A DNA stretch of 64,000 bases from Runella sp. MFBS21 (lineage in GTDB: Bacteria; Bacteroidota; Bacteroidia; Cytophagales; Spirosomataceae). Positions 54,011 to 62,765 of the stretch are shown here, piece by piece. Location of the stretch: NCBI RefSeq assembly GCF_029433105.1, contig NZ_JARNTW010000004.1, positions 565,253-629,252 on the forward strand, in the 5' to 3' direction. Positions within the stretch are counted from its first letter, which is position 1. Each line of letters starts with the position of its first letter. The notes beneath the pieces were generated by a model. That model was not told the DNA's origin. It saw nothing but the letters and a program-made list of their open reading frames with translations, and did not search any database. The translations under genes and the position numbers were made by a program.

Positions 54011-56011
54011 ATGTTGTTGCTCCGGTGTGTGTATTTATGGGCATTTCTCCTTCAATTTATGACGGGTATTGCACAGCCTACCAAGCGTGCACTCATTATT
54101 GCCATAGGCAACTATGACCCTGCTACCACGGGCTGGCCCAAATTAGCCTCTCTCAACGACGTACCGCTTATCCAAACTGCACTCCAACAGCAAGGATTTT
54201 TGCCTCAGTATACATCAGTGATACAAGATGCCAATGCTGAAGAAGTATTGAAGGCGCTACAAGCTCTTATCGAAAGTGTGCAAAGCGGGGATATTGTGGT
54301 TGTTCATTATTCTGGACATGGCGTACAGCTACAAGATGATAACGGCGACGAACCCGACCAATTAGACGAAGCACTTGTGCCACTCGGCGCGGCTTATAAA
54401 CCCGAGGAGTTGAACACCAATCACTATATTCGTGATGATGTATTGGGTAAGCAAATTGCTTTGCTACGTCACAAATTAGGTTCCAAAGGTCACTTGCTGT
54501 TGTTTTTGGATTCATGTCATTCAGGCGCCGGAACACGCGGCAATGGCACCGCTCGTGGCGGATTTCCTCCCTTAGTTAAATCTAATTATTCGCCTACGAT
54601 TCCGCCCGCCAATCCTTCTCAAAGCTTGATAGACAGCCCCGTGGCTTCACGAGGAGCAGGCGATGAAGAATTGGCAAAGTTTGTGGTATTTGCGGGGGCA
54701 AGTTCCAACGAAAATAATTTTGAAACTACTGCCAATGGCAAACCTGTCGGTTCTTTGTCGTTTAGTATCAGCAATGCCCTCTCTCAGCTTCGCCCCAATG
54801 ATACCTATCGCCAAGTTTTTGCCCGTATTCGTTCTGAAATGGCGGTGATTGCCCCTCGCCAAAGTCCTATTTTGGAAGGGGATGCAGACTATCTTTTTTT
54901 TAGTGGACAACTCGTCAAACAAGAGCCTTATGTAGAAATCAAAAAAGTCTTAAATAGCAGTACCCTTCAGCTCAGTGCAGGCTTGGTGGCAGGGATAAAC
55001 AAAGGGGATGTATTTGCGATCTATCCAGCAGGTACGGTTTCGATTAAAGAGGAGCGCCCTGTTTTTGAAGGAGAAATCACCGCTATCGATTATTTTACGG
55101 CCTCATTATCTCTCAAAAACCCCATTTCTGCCGATTTTAAGGCTCCGCAGTATTGGGCTTTTCGGACTCAACAATCGTTTTCTGAATCTCTCCTAAAAGT
55201 AGCCTTCGATTTTAAAGGGCTATCACCAGAGTCCACTAAAATACTCTCTGATTCGCTGTCTCGTTGGTCTTTTTTAAGTATAGTACCTTCATCAGAAGCA
55301 CCAGACGTTTTACTTAAAAACACTGCAAATACCTCCAATGTAGGAGTGTTTGTGGGAGAGATGCCTTATTTAAGTAGTAAGCCAGTCAACATGGATGTAA
55401 AAGAAGGATTAGAGTTGCTCAAAAAAACGCTGCTTTCGGCGGCCCAAGTAAAGTTTATGAAGTCGGTAAAATTGAGTACTGACGAAATTGTCGTAGAAAT
55501 GTCGTTGGTAAGAGCTAAAATCGACCAAAACAACGCCGTCGTAGAAGTTTTTGATACGCCCGTTGATACCCTCACTAGAAGGTTTTCGGAAAAAGACAAT
55601 GTAGTTATCAAACTTGTCAATAAAGGCAAACGTACCGCGTACTACAATATCGTAGCGATTCAGCCTGATCATCGGATTGTGCCAGTAGCGCCAGGGCTAG
55701 AAGACCACAATGATCCCAATTCGTATAAAATTGCGGCTGGGGAAACTGTATTTCTTAAAAATCGTCCTATTTATGGTTTTTGGCCCCCTTATGGAACCGA
55801 GATGATGAAAGTTTTTGCCACACCTCAACCTATCAATCTCTTGCCCGCTATTGAAACTCAGGGAACATTGACTTCCAGCACAAGAGGTCAAGAAAATCCG
55901 TTGGTGTTTATTATGAAGAATTATCATACCCGTGGAGTTAGTAACAATATTGGTTCTACCTTCGAATATGTTTATACCATTACTCCTCTTAATTCATCCA
56001 TTACTAAATAA
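54011..56011 (+). CDS. Secreted caspase-family (C14) protease with DUF4384-like C-terminus
   Basis: A 666-residue exported protein. MLLLRCVYLWAFLLQFMTG and following is a signal peptide. The caspase domain (about residues 24-300) starts RALIIAIGNYDP and has the catalytic histidine in VVHYSGHGVQLQ (His103) and the catalytic cysteine in LLFLDSCHSGAG (Cys169), with the acidic DDNGDEPDQLDEALVPL in between, as in type-I metacaspase-like proteins. Residues 300-500 are beta-rich without a named domain. The C-terminal part (KDNVVIKLVNKGKRTAYYNIV through EMMKVFATP) resembles DUF4384, often attached to such proteases. It is a single gene with its own region upstream; 318 bp of repeats separate it from the next caspase gene. 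Confidence 0.88.
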   Translation: MLLLRCVYLWAFLLQFMTGIAQPTKRALIIAIGNYDPATTGWPKLASLNDVPLIQTALQQQGFLPQYTSVIQDANAEEVLKALQALIESVQSGDIVVVHYSGHGVQLQDDNGDEPDQLDEALVPLGAAYKPEELNTNHYIRDDVLGKQIALLRHKLGSKGHLLLFLDSCHSGAGTRGNGTARGGFPPLVKSNYSPTIPPANPSQSLIDSPVASRGAGDEELAKFVVFAGASSNENNFETTANGKPVGSLSFSISNALSQLRPNDTYRQVFARIRSEMAVIAPRQSPILEGDADYLFFSGQLVKQEPYVEIKKVLNSSTLQLSAGLVAGINKGDVFAIYPAGTVSIKEERPVFEGEITAIDYFTASLSLKNPISADFKAPQYWAFRTQQSFSESLLKVAFDFKGLSPESTKILSDSLSRWSFLSIVPSSEAPDVLLKNTANTSNVGVFVGEMPYLSSKPVNMDVKEGLELLKKTLLSAAQVKFMKSVKLSTDEIVVEMSLVRAKIDQNNAVVEVFDTPVDTLTRRFSEKDNVVIKLVNKGKRTAYYNIVAIQPDHRIVPVAPGLEDHNDPNSYKIAAGETVFLKNRPIYGFWPPYGTEMMKVFATPQPINLLPAIETQGTLTSSTRGQENPLVFIMKNYHTRGVSNNIGSTFEYVYTITPLNSSITK

Positions 56012-56040
56012 AAACAGACAATAAACACTAATTTAGAAAT

Positions 56041-56284
56041 ATCTCATAGGGGCTACAGATCGGTAGCAAAAAATGGTAATTGCATACACAAAACTGCCCC
56101 GTAGGGGCTTTATATCGGTAGCAAAAAAATGGTGATTGAATAGATACGAAACTGCCCCGTAGGGGCTTTATATCGGTAGCAAAAAATGGTAATTGCATAC
56201 ACAAAACTGCCCCGTAGGGGCTTTATATCGGTAGCAAAAAAATGGTGATTGAATAGATACAAAACTGCCCCGTAGGGGCTATAC
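56041..56284 (+). repeat. Four-unit tandem repeat with a GCCCCGTAGGGGC palindrome
   Basis: Units of 53-58 bp occur at 56041-56093 (degenerate first copy), 56094-56151, 56152-56206 and 56207-56264, with a partial fifth at 56265-56284. Each contains GCCCCGTAGGGGC (palindrome), then CTTTATATCGGTAGCAAAAA and a variable AATTG / GATTGAATAG segment. Units 1 and 3 are alike, and 2 and 4 are alike, so the array is a duplicated dimer of about 113 bp. It fills the whole gap between the two caspase genes; the hairpins may end or stabilise transcripts. No coding frame runs through it. Confidence 0.85.
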
Positions 56285-56329
56285 ATTGATGAAAAAGCTT
56301 TTTAAAGACCCGTACGACTTAAGTTCGTT

Positions 56330-59209
56330 ATGAAATACTTTCTTTTTTGTTTATTTTCTTTTGTATTCCTAGCGCATCACTATAGAGCTTATACCCAAGA
56401 AGCACGAGGGCCAAAAGTAGGCAATGTCGCTCCCCAAAATATGGGTCAAACGTGGGCTTTGATTGTGGGTGTTTCCAAATATCAGCATATTGATTCTTTA
56501 CGATTTGCTGATGACGACGCATTGGCTTTTTACAACTATTTACTTTCTCCTGCTGGTGGAGCGGTGCCTCAGTCCAACATCCAGCTTTTATTGAACGAAA
56601 AAGCTACCTTCGGCCAACTAGACCGTGCTCTTGGCAATCTTCTGGACTTTGTAAAACCCAACGACCGCGTTTTTATTTATTTTTCTGGACACGGAGATCA
56701 AGAATCTAAAACCATCGCCCAACGCGGTTTTTTACTTACCTACGATTCTTTCAGTAGCAATTACAACTCCACAGCCTTTGCAGTACTTTTTTTGCAAGAT
56801 TATATCGCAACACTTTCTACCAAAAATCAAGCGCAAGTAGTGATGTTTTTGGATGCTTGTCGAGCGGGAAAATTGGCAGGTAGCGAAATAGGCGGCGTGC
56901 AACTTACTGGCCAACAACTCACCAAACAGGTAGCCAACGAAGTGAAATTTATGGCTTGCCAAGCCAACGAAGTATCGCTTGAAGGCAATCAATGGGGAGG
57001 AGGACGTGGATTGTTTAGTTATCATCTAATTCGGGGACTACAGGGCATGGCCGATGCCGACAATGATAAAAAAGTGACGCTTCGCGAGTTGGAACGCTAC
57101 CTCGAAGACCGTGTCACTTCCGAAGCCGCCCCTAGTCGCCAAAACCCCATCCTCATGGCCGCAGATAAATCGGTAGCTTTAGCCCAAATTGATACCCTGA
57201 CGCTGCTTGCCGTTAAAGACAATAAGCCTCTTCCGCTTTTTGCTGCTGTACAAGGGCGTGGCTTTGCCGAGAATATCATCGAAGTGGCTGATAGCACTTT
57301 ACAAAAATGGTACCTTGATTTTCAGCAAGCTCTTACTCACAAAGCCCTCATTGATACCACCAATTCGGCCGAAGAGCTTTTTGATAAACTCACAGCCGCG
57401 CCTTCGATTGAGAAGATGCATCCTTTTATCAAACGCGAGTTTACCGCCGCTCTTTTAGAGGCTTCTTCTCAGTTTTTTGGAGGATATTTAGAAAACAAAG
57501 ATTTAACCAAATCTTATCCCAAAAATATCCGTTATCTCGAAAAAGCCTCTCAGATTTTAGGCAAGTCTCATTTCTTATACCCTAATTTAAGCGCCCAAGT
57601 TTTTTATTATAAAGGTGTTATGGCTGAGGCTACCAATCCAGCTGAAGCTCTACACTATTATCAGCAAGCGGTGCTAGCAGATAGTTCGTTTTCACCTGCT
57701 TACAATGATTTAGGGCGTCTTCTGTATCTCAAACAGGCTTATAAAGAAGCCAAAGCAGCTTTTGAAACTGGGCTTAAATATGCTCCACATTGGAGCTTTT
57801 TGCACCTAAATTATGGTATGGTGCTGAGCCATGAAGACCAGTTTGTGGAGGCTGAAGCTGCCTACAAAAAAGCCATTGAGCTCAAACCTGACGATGCCTT
57901 TGCTTACAAAAATTATGGAAACCTACTGGCTCGACTCAACCGCGTTAGTGAAAGCGAAAAAGCCTATCTCAAGGCTATTCAACTCAAAGCCGATGACCCT
58001 GAAGTGTACAATAATTACGGAATTTTGCTCAATGCCCAACAACGCTACAGCGAAGCAGAAACCGCCTACAAAAAGGCACTTATCCTTCAACCCAATGACG
58101 CCCAAGTATATAACAACTATGGAATTGTACTGACTGTTCAGAGCCGATTTGGCGAAGCTGAAAATATGTTTCAGAAAGCGATTGAACTTAATCCTAAAGA
58201 TGCCCAAGTTTATTTTAACTACGGAGTATTGCTTACTACCCAAAATCGACAAGCTGAGGCAGAAACAGCTTACAAAAAATCCATCGAACTGAATCCCAAC
58301 AATGCCGTTGTTTATAATAGTTATGGGGTACTACTAGCCGCTCAAAATCGCTTGCAAGAAGCCGAAACTGCTTACAAAAAATACATCGAATTGTCCCCTA
58401 ATAATGCCCTTGTTTATGGAAATTATGGCAATTTGCTGTATCGTCAAAGCCGACAAAAAGAAGCTGAAACAGCTTATCGTAAATCTATAGAACTCAATCC
58501 CAACGATGCCAATGTTCAGAAAAGCTATGCGATATTGCTCAAAAATCAGAATCGTTTTGTAGAGGCGGAAGCGGCTTATCAAAAGGCTATTTTGCTCAAA
58601 ACTGACGATGCCGAAGTTTATAAAAGCTACGGTATGCTGCTGGCGGCTCGCAATCGCCGCGATGAGGCCGAAATTGCCTACAAACGTGCCATTGAACTCA
58701 ATCCTAAAGACCCCTTTGTGTACAATAGCTATGGGATTTTGCTCGCCGTGCTGGGGCGGTTTGAAGAAGCTGAAAACGCTTATAAGCAGTCGCTTGAACT
58801 GAGTGCCTCCAATGGGCTGGTGTATAGCAACTATGGCAATTTGCTGGCTCGTCAAAATAGACTAGCCGAAGCTGAGTCTGCCTACAAAAAAGCCTTAGAG
58901 ATAATCCCTAATGACGCCAACTTGTACAACAACTATGGAAATCTTTTGGAAGGGCTTACACGCTGGACGGAGGCGGAGGCTGCCTATCAAAAAGTAATTG
59001 AACTCAATCCTAACTACACCCGCGCTTACTACTACATGGCTGGCATCAAAGCCAAACAAAACCTTCTCCCTGATGCGCTTCAATGGTTAGAAAAAGCCTT
59101 TCAAAAAGGCTACAACAATTTTGACAGTATAGACCGTAATGCCGCCTTAGACCCACTTCGTGCATTGCCCGAATTCAAGACTTTGCTCGACAAATACAAG
59201 AAAAATTGA
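56330..59209 (+). CDS. Caspase-family (C14) protease fused to about 14 TPR repeats
   Basis: A 959-residue exported protein. MKYFLFCLFSFVFLAHHYRA is the signal peptide. The caspase domain (about 40-285) begins TWALIVGVSKYQHIDSLRFADDDA, with catalytic histidine in VFIYFSGHGDQ (His121) and cysteine in VMFLDACRAGKLAG (Cys177). From about residue 430 to 950 there are 14 tandem 34-residue TPR units of the form VYxNYGxLLxxQNRxxEAExAYKKAIELxPxDA, nearly identical in pattern, so they should form one long superhelix for protein binding. It is followed after one base by the CHASE2 gene. I infer a periplasmic or surface protease guided by the TPR region. Confidence 0.92.
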   Translation: MKYFLFCLFSFVFLAHHYRAYTQEARGPKVGNVAPQNMGQTWALIVGVSKYQHIDSLRFADDDALAFYNYLLSPAGGAVPQSNIQLLLNEKATFGQLDRALGNLLDFVKPNDRVFIYFSGHGDQESKTIAQRGFLLTYDSFSSNYNSTAFAVLFLQDYIATLSTKNQAQVVMFLDACRAGKLAGSEIGGVQLTGQQLTKQVANEVKFMACQANEVSLEGNQWGGGRGLFSYHLIRGLQGMADADNDKKVTLRELERYLEDRVTSEAAPSRQNPILMAADKSVALAQIDTLTLLAVKDNKPLPLFAAVQGRGFAENIIEVADSTLQKWYLDFQQALTHKALIDTTNSAEELFDKLTAAPSIEKMHPFIKREFTAALLEASSQFFGGYLENKDLTKSYPKNIRYLEKASQILGKSHFLYPNLSAQVFYYKGVMAEATNPAEALHYYQQAVLADSSFSPAYNDLGRLLYLKQAYKEAKAAFETGLKYAPHWSFLHLNYGMVLSHEDQFVEAEAAYKKAIELKPDDAFAYKNYGNLLARLNRVSESEKAYLKAIQLKADDPEVYNNYGILLNAQQRYSEAETAYKKALILQPNDAQVYNNYGIVLTVQSRFGEAENMFQKAIELNPKDAQVYFNYGVLLTTQNRQAEAETAYKKSIELNPNNAVVYNSYGVLLAAQNRLQEAETAYKKYIELSPNNALVYGNYGNLLYRQSRQKEAETAYRKSIELNPNDANVQKSYAILLKNQNRFVEAEAAYQKAILLKTDDAEVYKSYGMLLAARNRRDEAEIAYKRAIELNPKDPFVYNSYGILLAVLGRFEEAENAYKQSLELSASNGLVYSNYGNLLARQNRLAEAESAYKKALEIIPNDANLYNNYGNLLEGLTRWTEAEAAYQKVIELNPNYTRAYYYMAGIKAKQNLLPDALQWLEKAFQKGYNNFDSIDRNAALDPLRALPEFKTLLDKYKKN

Positions 59210-59210
59210 C

Positions 59211-60512
59211 ATGAATAAAAGCCTACTACGCGATGCCTTTATCGCTACTGTTTTGGTATTTCTGCTTTATAGTATGCCTTCGCTTTTGGTGGCTCATGTC
59301 AACTTTTTTGACCCCGTTCATGCAGGTATTGACCGTATCAAGAAAGAGTACGAGAATGTATTTGTAGATATTACCAAAGGCAAACTCACCAGCAAGCCCA
59401 CCCAAGCCGATTCGGTGATTTATTTGGTCAATATCGATACCCTCGACCGCACGGGCATCGCCCAGCTTATCGAAAACATCAACCGATTTGACCCCAAAGT
59501 GATTGGGATTGATGTAGTTTTTAGTGAAAACATCAACCAACCCAATCCCCGCTTGGCAGCGGCCTTAAAATCCGTCTCTGATAAGCTGGTATTAGGCTCC
59601 TACTTATTGACCAATCAACTTGGTGAAATCCAAGAAAAGCCCGAAAGCACCGATACTCCCTATCTCTTTGGGGTAGAAGGTTTTGCCAATTTCGTAACAC
59701 TCGAAGCCAACAGTACGGTGCGGCTCTTTTTGCCACAATTTTTTCCTAAAAACAAAACAGGCTCTGGTCCTAAATACAAACCTCCGCTCGAATCGTTTTC
59801 GACCCAAATCGTCAAGAAATTTGATGAAAAGAGCTATCAAAAATTTATTAAACATCGCAAATACACCAACGTACACGCACCAGAAGTGATTGTGTATCAA
59901 CACCAAGAAATCGATTATCATAAACTACAACCAGAAGAATTTTATGAGGGAAATCCCGAACTCGACGAACTCAAAGGGAAAATTGTGCTGATTGGACTTT
60001 TGGGAGATTCGACGGTGGCAGAAGATAAGCATTATTCTCCTTTTAATCTCAATGCCCTTCAGCCCGATATGAACGGCTTAGTAATTCATGCCAATATCAT
60101 TGAGATGATTTTGCGGGAAGATTATGTGCGCTATGCTGAAGGCTGGGTATTGAGTATTGCTTCTTTTTTAGTGTGTCTGGCTTTGATGATATTTTTTATT
60201 TATGAATTTGTCAAACACAATCTTTGGTTTCACCTCATATTCAAGCTAGTACAATTGATGTTGGGGGCGTTGTCGTTTGGGGTAGGATTATGGATTTTTT
60301 ATAAATGGCAAATCAAAATCGATACCCTCAAGCTCATTGTTCCGATAGCTCTTACGGTCGATGTGCTGTATTTCTACAATACTTTTGCGCAGTGGCTTCA
60401 TCGCCAAACTGGGTTTGTGACATATTTTGATTCTGATACCAAAGTGGCAAAAAAGACCATGCGTCAGTTATTTATTTATATGTTTAAAAAACACCTAAAA
60501 ATACAAAAATGA
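59211..60512 (+). CDS. CHASE2 domain membrane protein
   Basis: A 433-residue protein. One membrane helix at the N-terminus (residues 6-28) is followed by a CHASE2 sensor domain outside the membrane (residues 45-295, with VIYLVNIDTLDRTGIAQLIE, KVIGIDVVFSENINQPNPRL, FANFVTLEANSTVRLFLPQF, GKIVLIGLLGDSTVAEDKHYS and GLVIHANIIEMIL). Three helices close the protein (about 304-325, 333-353 and 360-380), with a short basic tail and no kinase or cyclase output domain. CHASE2 domains sense unknown extracellular signals. The start is the ATG at 59211, one base after the caspase stop; the next gene overlaps its stop by four bases. Confidence 0.9.
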   Translation: MNKSLLRDAFIATVLVFLLYSMPSLLVAHVNFFDPVHAGIDRIKKEYENVFVDITKGKLTSKPTQADSVIYLVNIDTLDRTGIAQLIENINRFDPKVIGIDVVFSENINQPNPRLAAALKSVSDKLVLGSYLLTNQLGEIQEKPESTDTPYLFGVEGFANFVTLEANSTVRLFLPQFFPKNKTGSGPKYKPPLESFSTQIVKKFDEKSYQKFIKHRKYTNVHAPEVIVYQHQEIDYHKLQPEEFYEGNPELDELKGKIVLIGLLGDSTVAEDKHYSPFNLNALQPDMNGLVIHANIIEMILREDYVRYAEGWVLSIASFLVCLALMIFFIYEFVKHNLWFHLIFKLVQLMLGALSFGVGLWIFYKWQIKIDTLKLIVPIALTVDVLYFYNTFAQWLHRQTGFVTYFDSDTKVAKKTMRQLFIYMFKKHLKIQK

Positions 60513-61474
60513 AAACTTTATTTCTTTGGGGAACTAGCCTATGTCTAGTGCTGACGCTCGTGTCGTTTTTCCCAGCACCTCTAATTGAGTACGAAATAGC
60601 GTGGATAGAAGGTGACTTCTGGCACCAACCGACGGGTCAGGTCAAATGGCAAAAGTTAGAAAACAAAACCAAGCACGTAGCGATCAACCCTGCCGATAAA
60701 ATCAAAATTGGCAAAGGAGCACAAATCATCGTGACGGGAAAAGACGGCTCGGGCTATTTGCTCAACAAAGCCGGAGTGTGGCGTTTGCAACAGCTTATCG
60801 ACCAACCACAAATCAAGTCGCCTTCGATGGTAAAACAATATTTAGGTTTTTTGATGCAGCATATCAATCATGCCGAAAAATCAATCGACGAATACGCCGA
60901 GGGGTATATGCGCAAAAAAGGCTTAGTCAACCGTGGGCCAGGATTGACAGCGCCACTTATGGTTTCGCCCCAATTTGAATCTAATCTTGAAAATGAAACC
61001 ATAACTTTTATGTGGAAGTCTAAGCCTCATACTACTTCTTATACTTTTGCTATTTATGATGATTGGAACGCCAATGCCGACCCCGTTTTTGTAAAAGAAA
61101 TCCCTGATACTTCTCTCCAAGTGAGCATGGACAAAGCACTGCTTGAAAGCGACCGACTGTACTATTGGAGTGTAGCACCCCAAAATACTTCTCAGAGCAT
61201 CAGGTACGCTTTCAAACGTCTCAAAAATGATGATTTAAAGAAATTTGAAGAAAAACTCACTGCACTTCAAACCGATTTGAAATTCAATAAGGCGATGAAT
61301 GCCTTTTTGAAAGCGGGTTTATACGAAGAAAATTATTTTTATCCCGAAGCTAATCGGCAATTTTTGAACGCGCTAGAGCTTGAACCTAAAAACCAACTTT
61401 TTCGGCAAAGTTATGCGTTGTTTTTGGCTCGCCACGGTCAGCTCGACGATGCCAAAAAGTACTTAAATATGTGA
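60509..61474 (+). CDS. FecR/DUF928-like protein with C-terminal TPR
   Basis: A 321-residue exported protein: MKTLFLWGTSLCLVLTLVSF and following is a signal or anchor. Residues 45-95 (KHVAINPADKIKIGKGAQII, VTGKDGSGYLLNKAGVWRL) resemble a FecR-type beta domain. Residues 150-230 (TITFMWKSKPHTTSYTFAIY, SDRLYYWSVAPQN) look like the immunoglobulin-like domain found in DUF928 proteins. The C-terminus (EANRQFLNALELEPKNQLFRQ) is a TPR-like helical hairpin. These are fold-level impressions, not proven homology. The four-base overlap (ATGA) with the CHASE2 gene shows one operon. Confidence 0.6.
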   Translation: MKTLFLWGTSLCLVLTLVSFFPAPLIEYEIAWIEGDFWHQPTGQVKWQKLENKTKHVAINPADKIKIGKGAQIIVTGKDGSGYLLNKAGVWRLQQLIDQPQIKSPSMVKQYLGFLMQHINHAEKSIDEYAEGYMRKKGLVNRGPGLTAPLMVSPQFESNLENETITFMWKSKPHTTSYTFAIYDDWNANADPVFVKEIPDTSLQVSMDKALLESDRLYYWSVAPQNTSQSIRYAFKRLKNDDLKKFEEKLTALQTDLKFNKAMNAFLKAGLYEENYFYPEANRQFLNALELEPKNQLFRQSYALFLARHGQLDDAKKYLNM

Positions 61475-61487
61475 TAGTATTTGTTGA

Positions 61488-62128
61488 TTATACAAGTTGT
61501 AAGAGAGTGTTTTTATCGACGGTATGCTTTCCTTCAAAAGTAATTACTTTTAAGTGAGGAATCGCATATTGAATATCTGTTACGTATTGATGCAAATCAA
61601 TCTTGTTTAGAAACTCATCTTGAGTACCATACACAAGCGTAGTAGGAATCGAAGAAAGCTTGTTTGGGTCAATGACATCAGCAACGCCATTACCAAAAAA
61701 GCCCGCCCAAATCACGAATCTGTCGCAGCGAATGTGCCCATCATTGAGCCATCGCAGAGCGGTCGCATTCCTTGCGAAAACCCCAAAATATTGATTTGAA
61801 GTTGGCTGGTATCGTAGCCCGTCAGCACGGAGTCATATAGGTGATTGAGATAAAATACATAGTCATTTATTTCTTGGGGGCGTTCTTCTTTGGTCATCCA
61901 AGTGGCGCCAACGCGCCCACTTACACCTTCTAAATAAAACCGAGACAGTGCTTCGGGGGCTACCACAAAAGTATTTTCTTGGCCAATTGCCTCAAATTTT
62001 TTGATGAAAAACTGCGCTAATTGCCCATATCCATGAAGTACAAACCAAACTTGCTTGGTAGCTTCACTAAGCGAACCAAGCGTGTAATAGCGCGCCGTGC
62101 GTTTTACTTCGAGATGATGTTGTTGCAT
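61488..62128 (-). pseudogene. Frameshifted serine esterase (phospholipase/carboxylesterase-like)
   Basis: The gene begins MQQHHLEVKRTARYYTLG (ATG at 62128) and runs through WFVLHGYGQLAQFFIKKF and APEALSRFYLEG to INILGFSQG, the GxSxG nucleophile elbow. At 61768-61769 the frame slips: the sequence reads GGAATGCG where GGAAATGCG (one more A) would join SQG to NATALRWLNDGHIRCDRFVI and WAGFFGNGVADV, ending with TLVYGTQDEFLN (Asp) and FEGKHTVDK (His). So all catalytic residues exist but in two frames. It could be a true pseudogene or a single-base error. It converges on the FecR-like gene. Confidence 0.85.
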
Positions 62129-62137
62129 AAAATAAAT

Positions 62138-62145
62138 TATATTTG
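62138..62145 (+). promoter_or_regulatory. Bacteroidota -7 box upstream of the small membrane protein gene
   Basis: TATATTTG, full match to TAnnTTTG, 95 bp before the ATG at 62240 and divergent to the esterase gene. Confidence 0.4.
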
Positions 62146-62239
62146 TAGCCCTAATAAAAGACAAAGCAAAGGAACATAATCCTGGCGTTTTATTTGAACA
62201 AATCCTCAAAAAATACCCTTAGTGGTCAAGTTAAATCTG

Positions 62240-62659
62240 ATGAAAAACAATCTTCCTTTTTATGTTCTTTTGGTTCTTTTGGTCGTGGTGGATGCTTGGC
62301 TTTTAGCGCATCCCAATTTCATTGGAAGGCTGGGGATTTTGTTTTTCAAATACGATATGATTCGAACCTTTCCTAAAGCATTGGCTACGGTAGCCCTCAC
62401 GACGGCAGTGTGTGTAGGGGTGACTTTATTTGTGAAAAGGCTCGCCAAGCAAACGGCGTTGCTTGCTACTGGCTTGCTTACGTTAGTGGCAGTGGGGATT
62501 TTGGTCAATACCGTTCTTAAATTTTCTTCTGGCTCCTATGCCATGACAGGGGCAGGCTTCAAAACAGGGGCTATTCTGATGCCTATTATTTTGGTATTGG
62601 TTTTTGCCAATGGTTTTTATGAAGCTTCTAAAATGAGAAAACCCGACCAAACGGTTTAA
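62240..62659 (+). CDS. Small integral membrane protein
   Basis: A 139-residue protein of four hydrophobic segments (FYVLLVLLVVVDAWLLAH, ALATVALTTAVCVGVTLF, ALLATGLLTLVAVGILVNTV and FKTGAILMPIILVLVFANGF). No family is recognised. Start is the ATG at 62240; a GTG at 62222 adds six residues. It is followed by the lipoprotein gene 106 bp on. Confidence 0.65.
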   Translation: MKNNLPFYVLLVLLVVVDAWLLAHPNFIGRLGILFFKYDMIRTFPKALATVALTTAVCVGVTLFVKRLAKQTALLATGLLTLVAVGILVNTVLKFSSGSYAMTGAGFKTGAILMPIILVLVFANGFYEASKMRKPDQTV

Positions 62660-62765
62660 GTACATCTCTTTTCGGTTCATTGTTGATTTTCGACGCTTTA
62701 GAAATCATTTGTCTTAAATGATGGCTAAAGGGGTGCATCTTTGTGCTATCATTTTACATACAGCT

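Noticed and set aside
56041..56284. The tandem repeats as a CRISPR array
   Set aside because: Repeat and spacer boundaries are not constant: the whole unit is repeated, the variable part alternates between only two types, and no cas genes are present.
58334..58855. Open frame antisense to the TPR region
   Set aside because: It is a periodic reflection of the 34-residue repeats on the coding strand.
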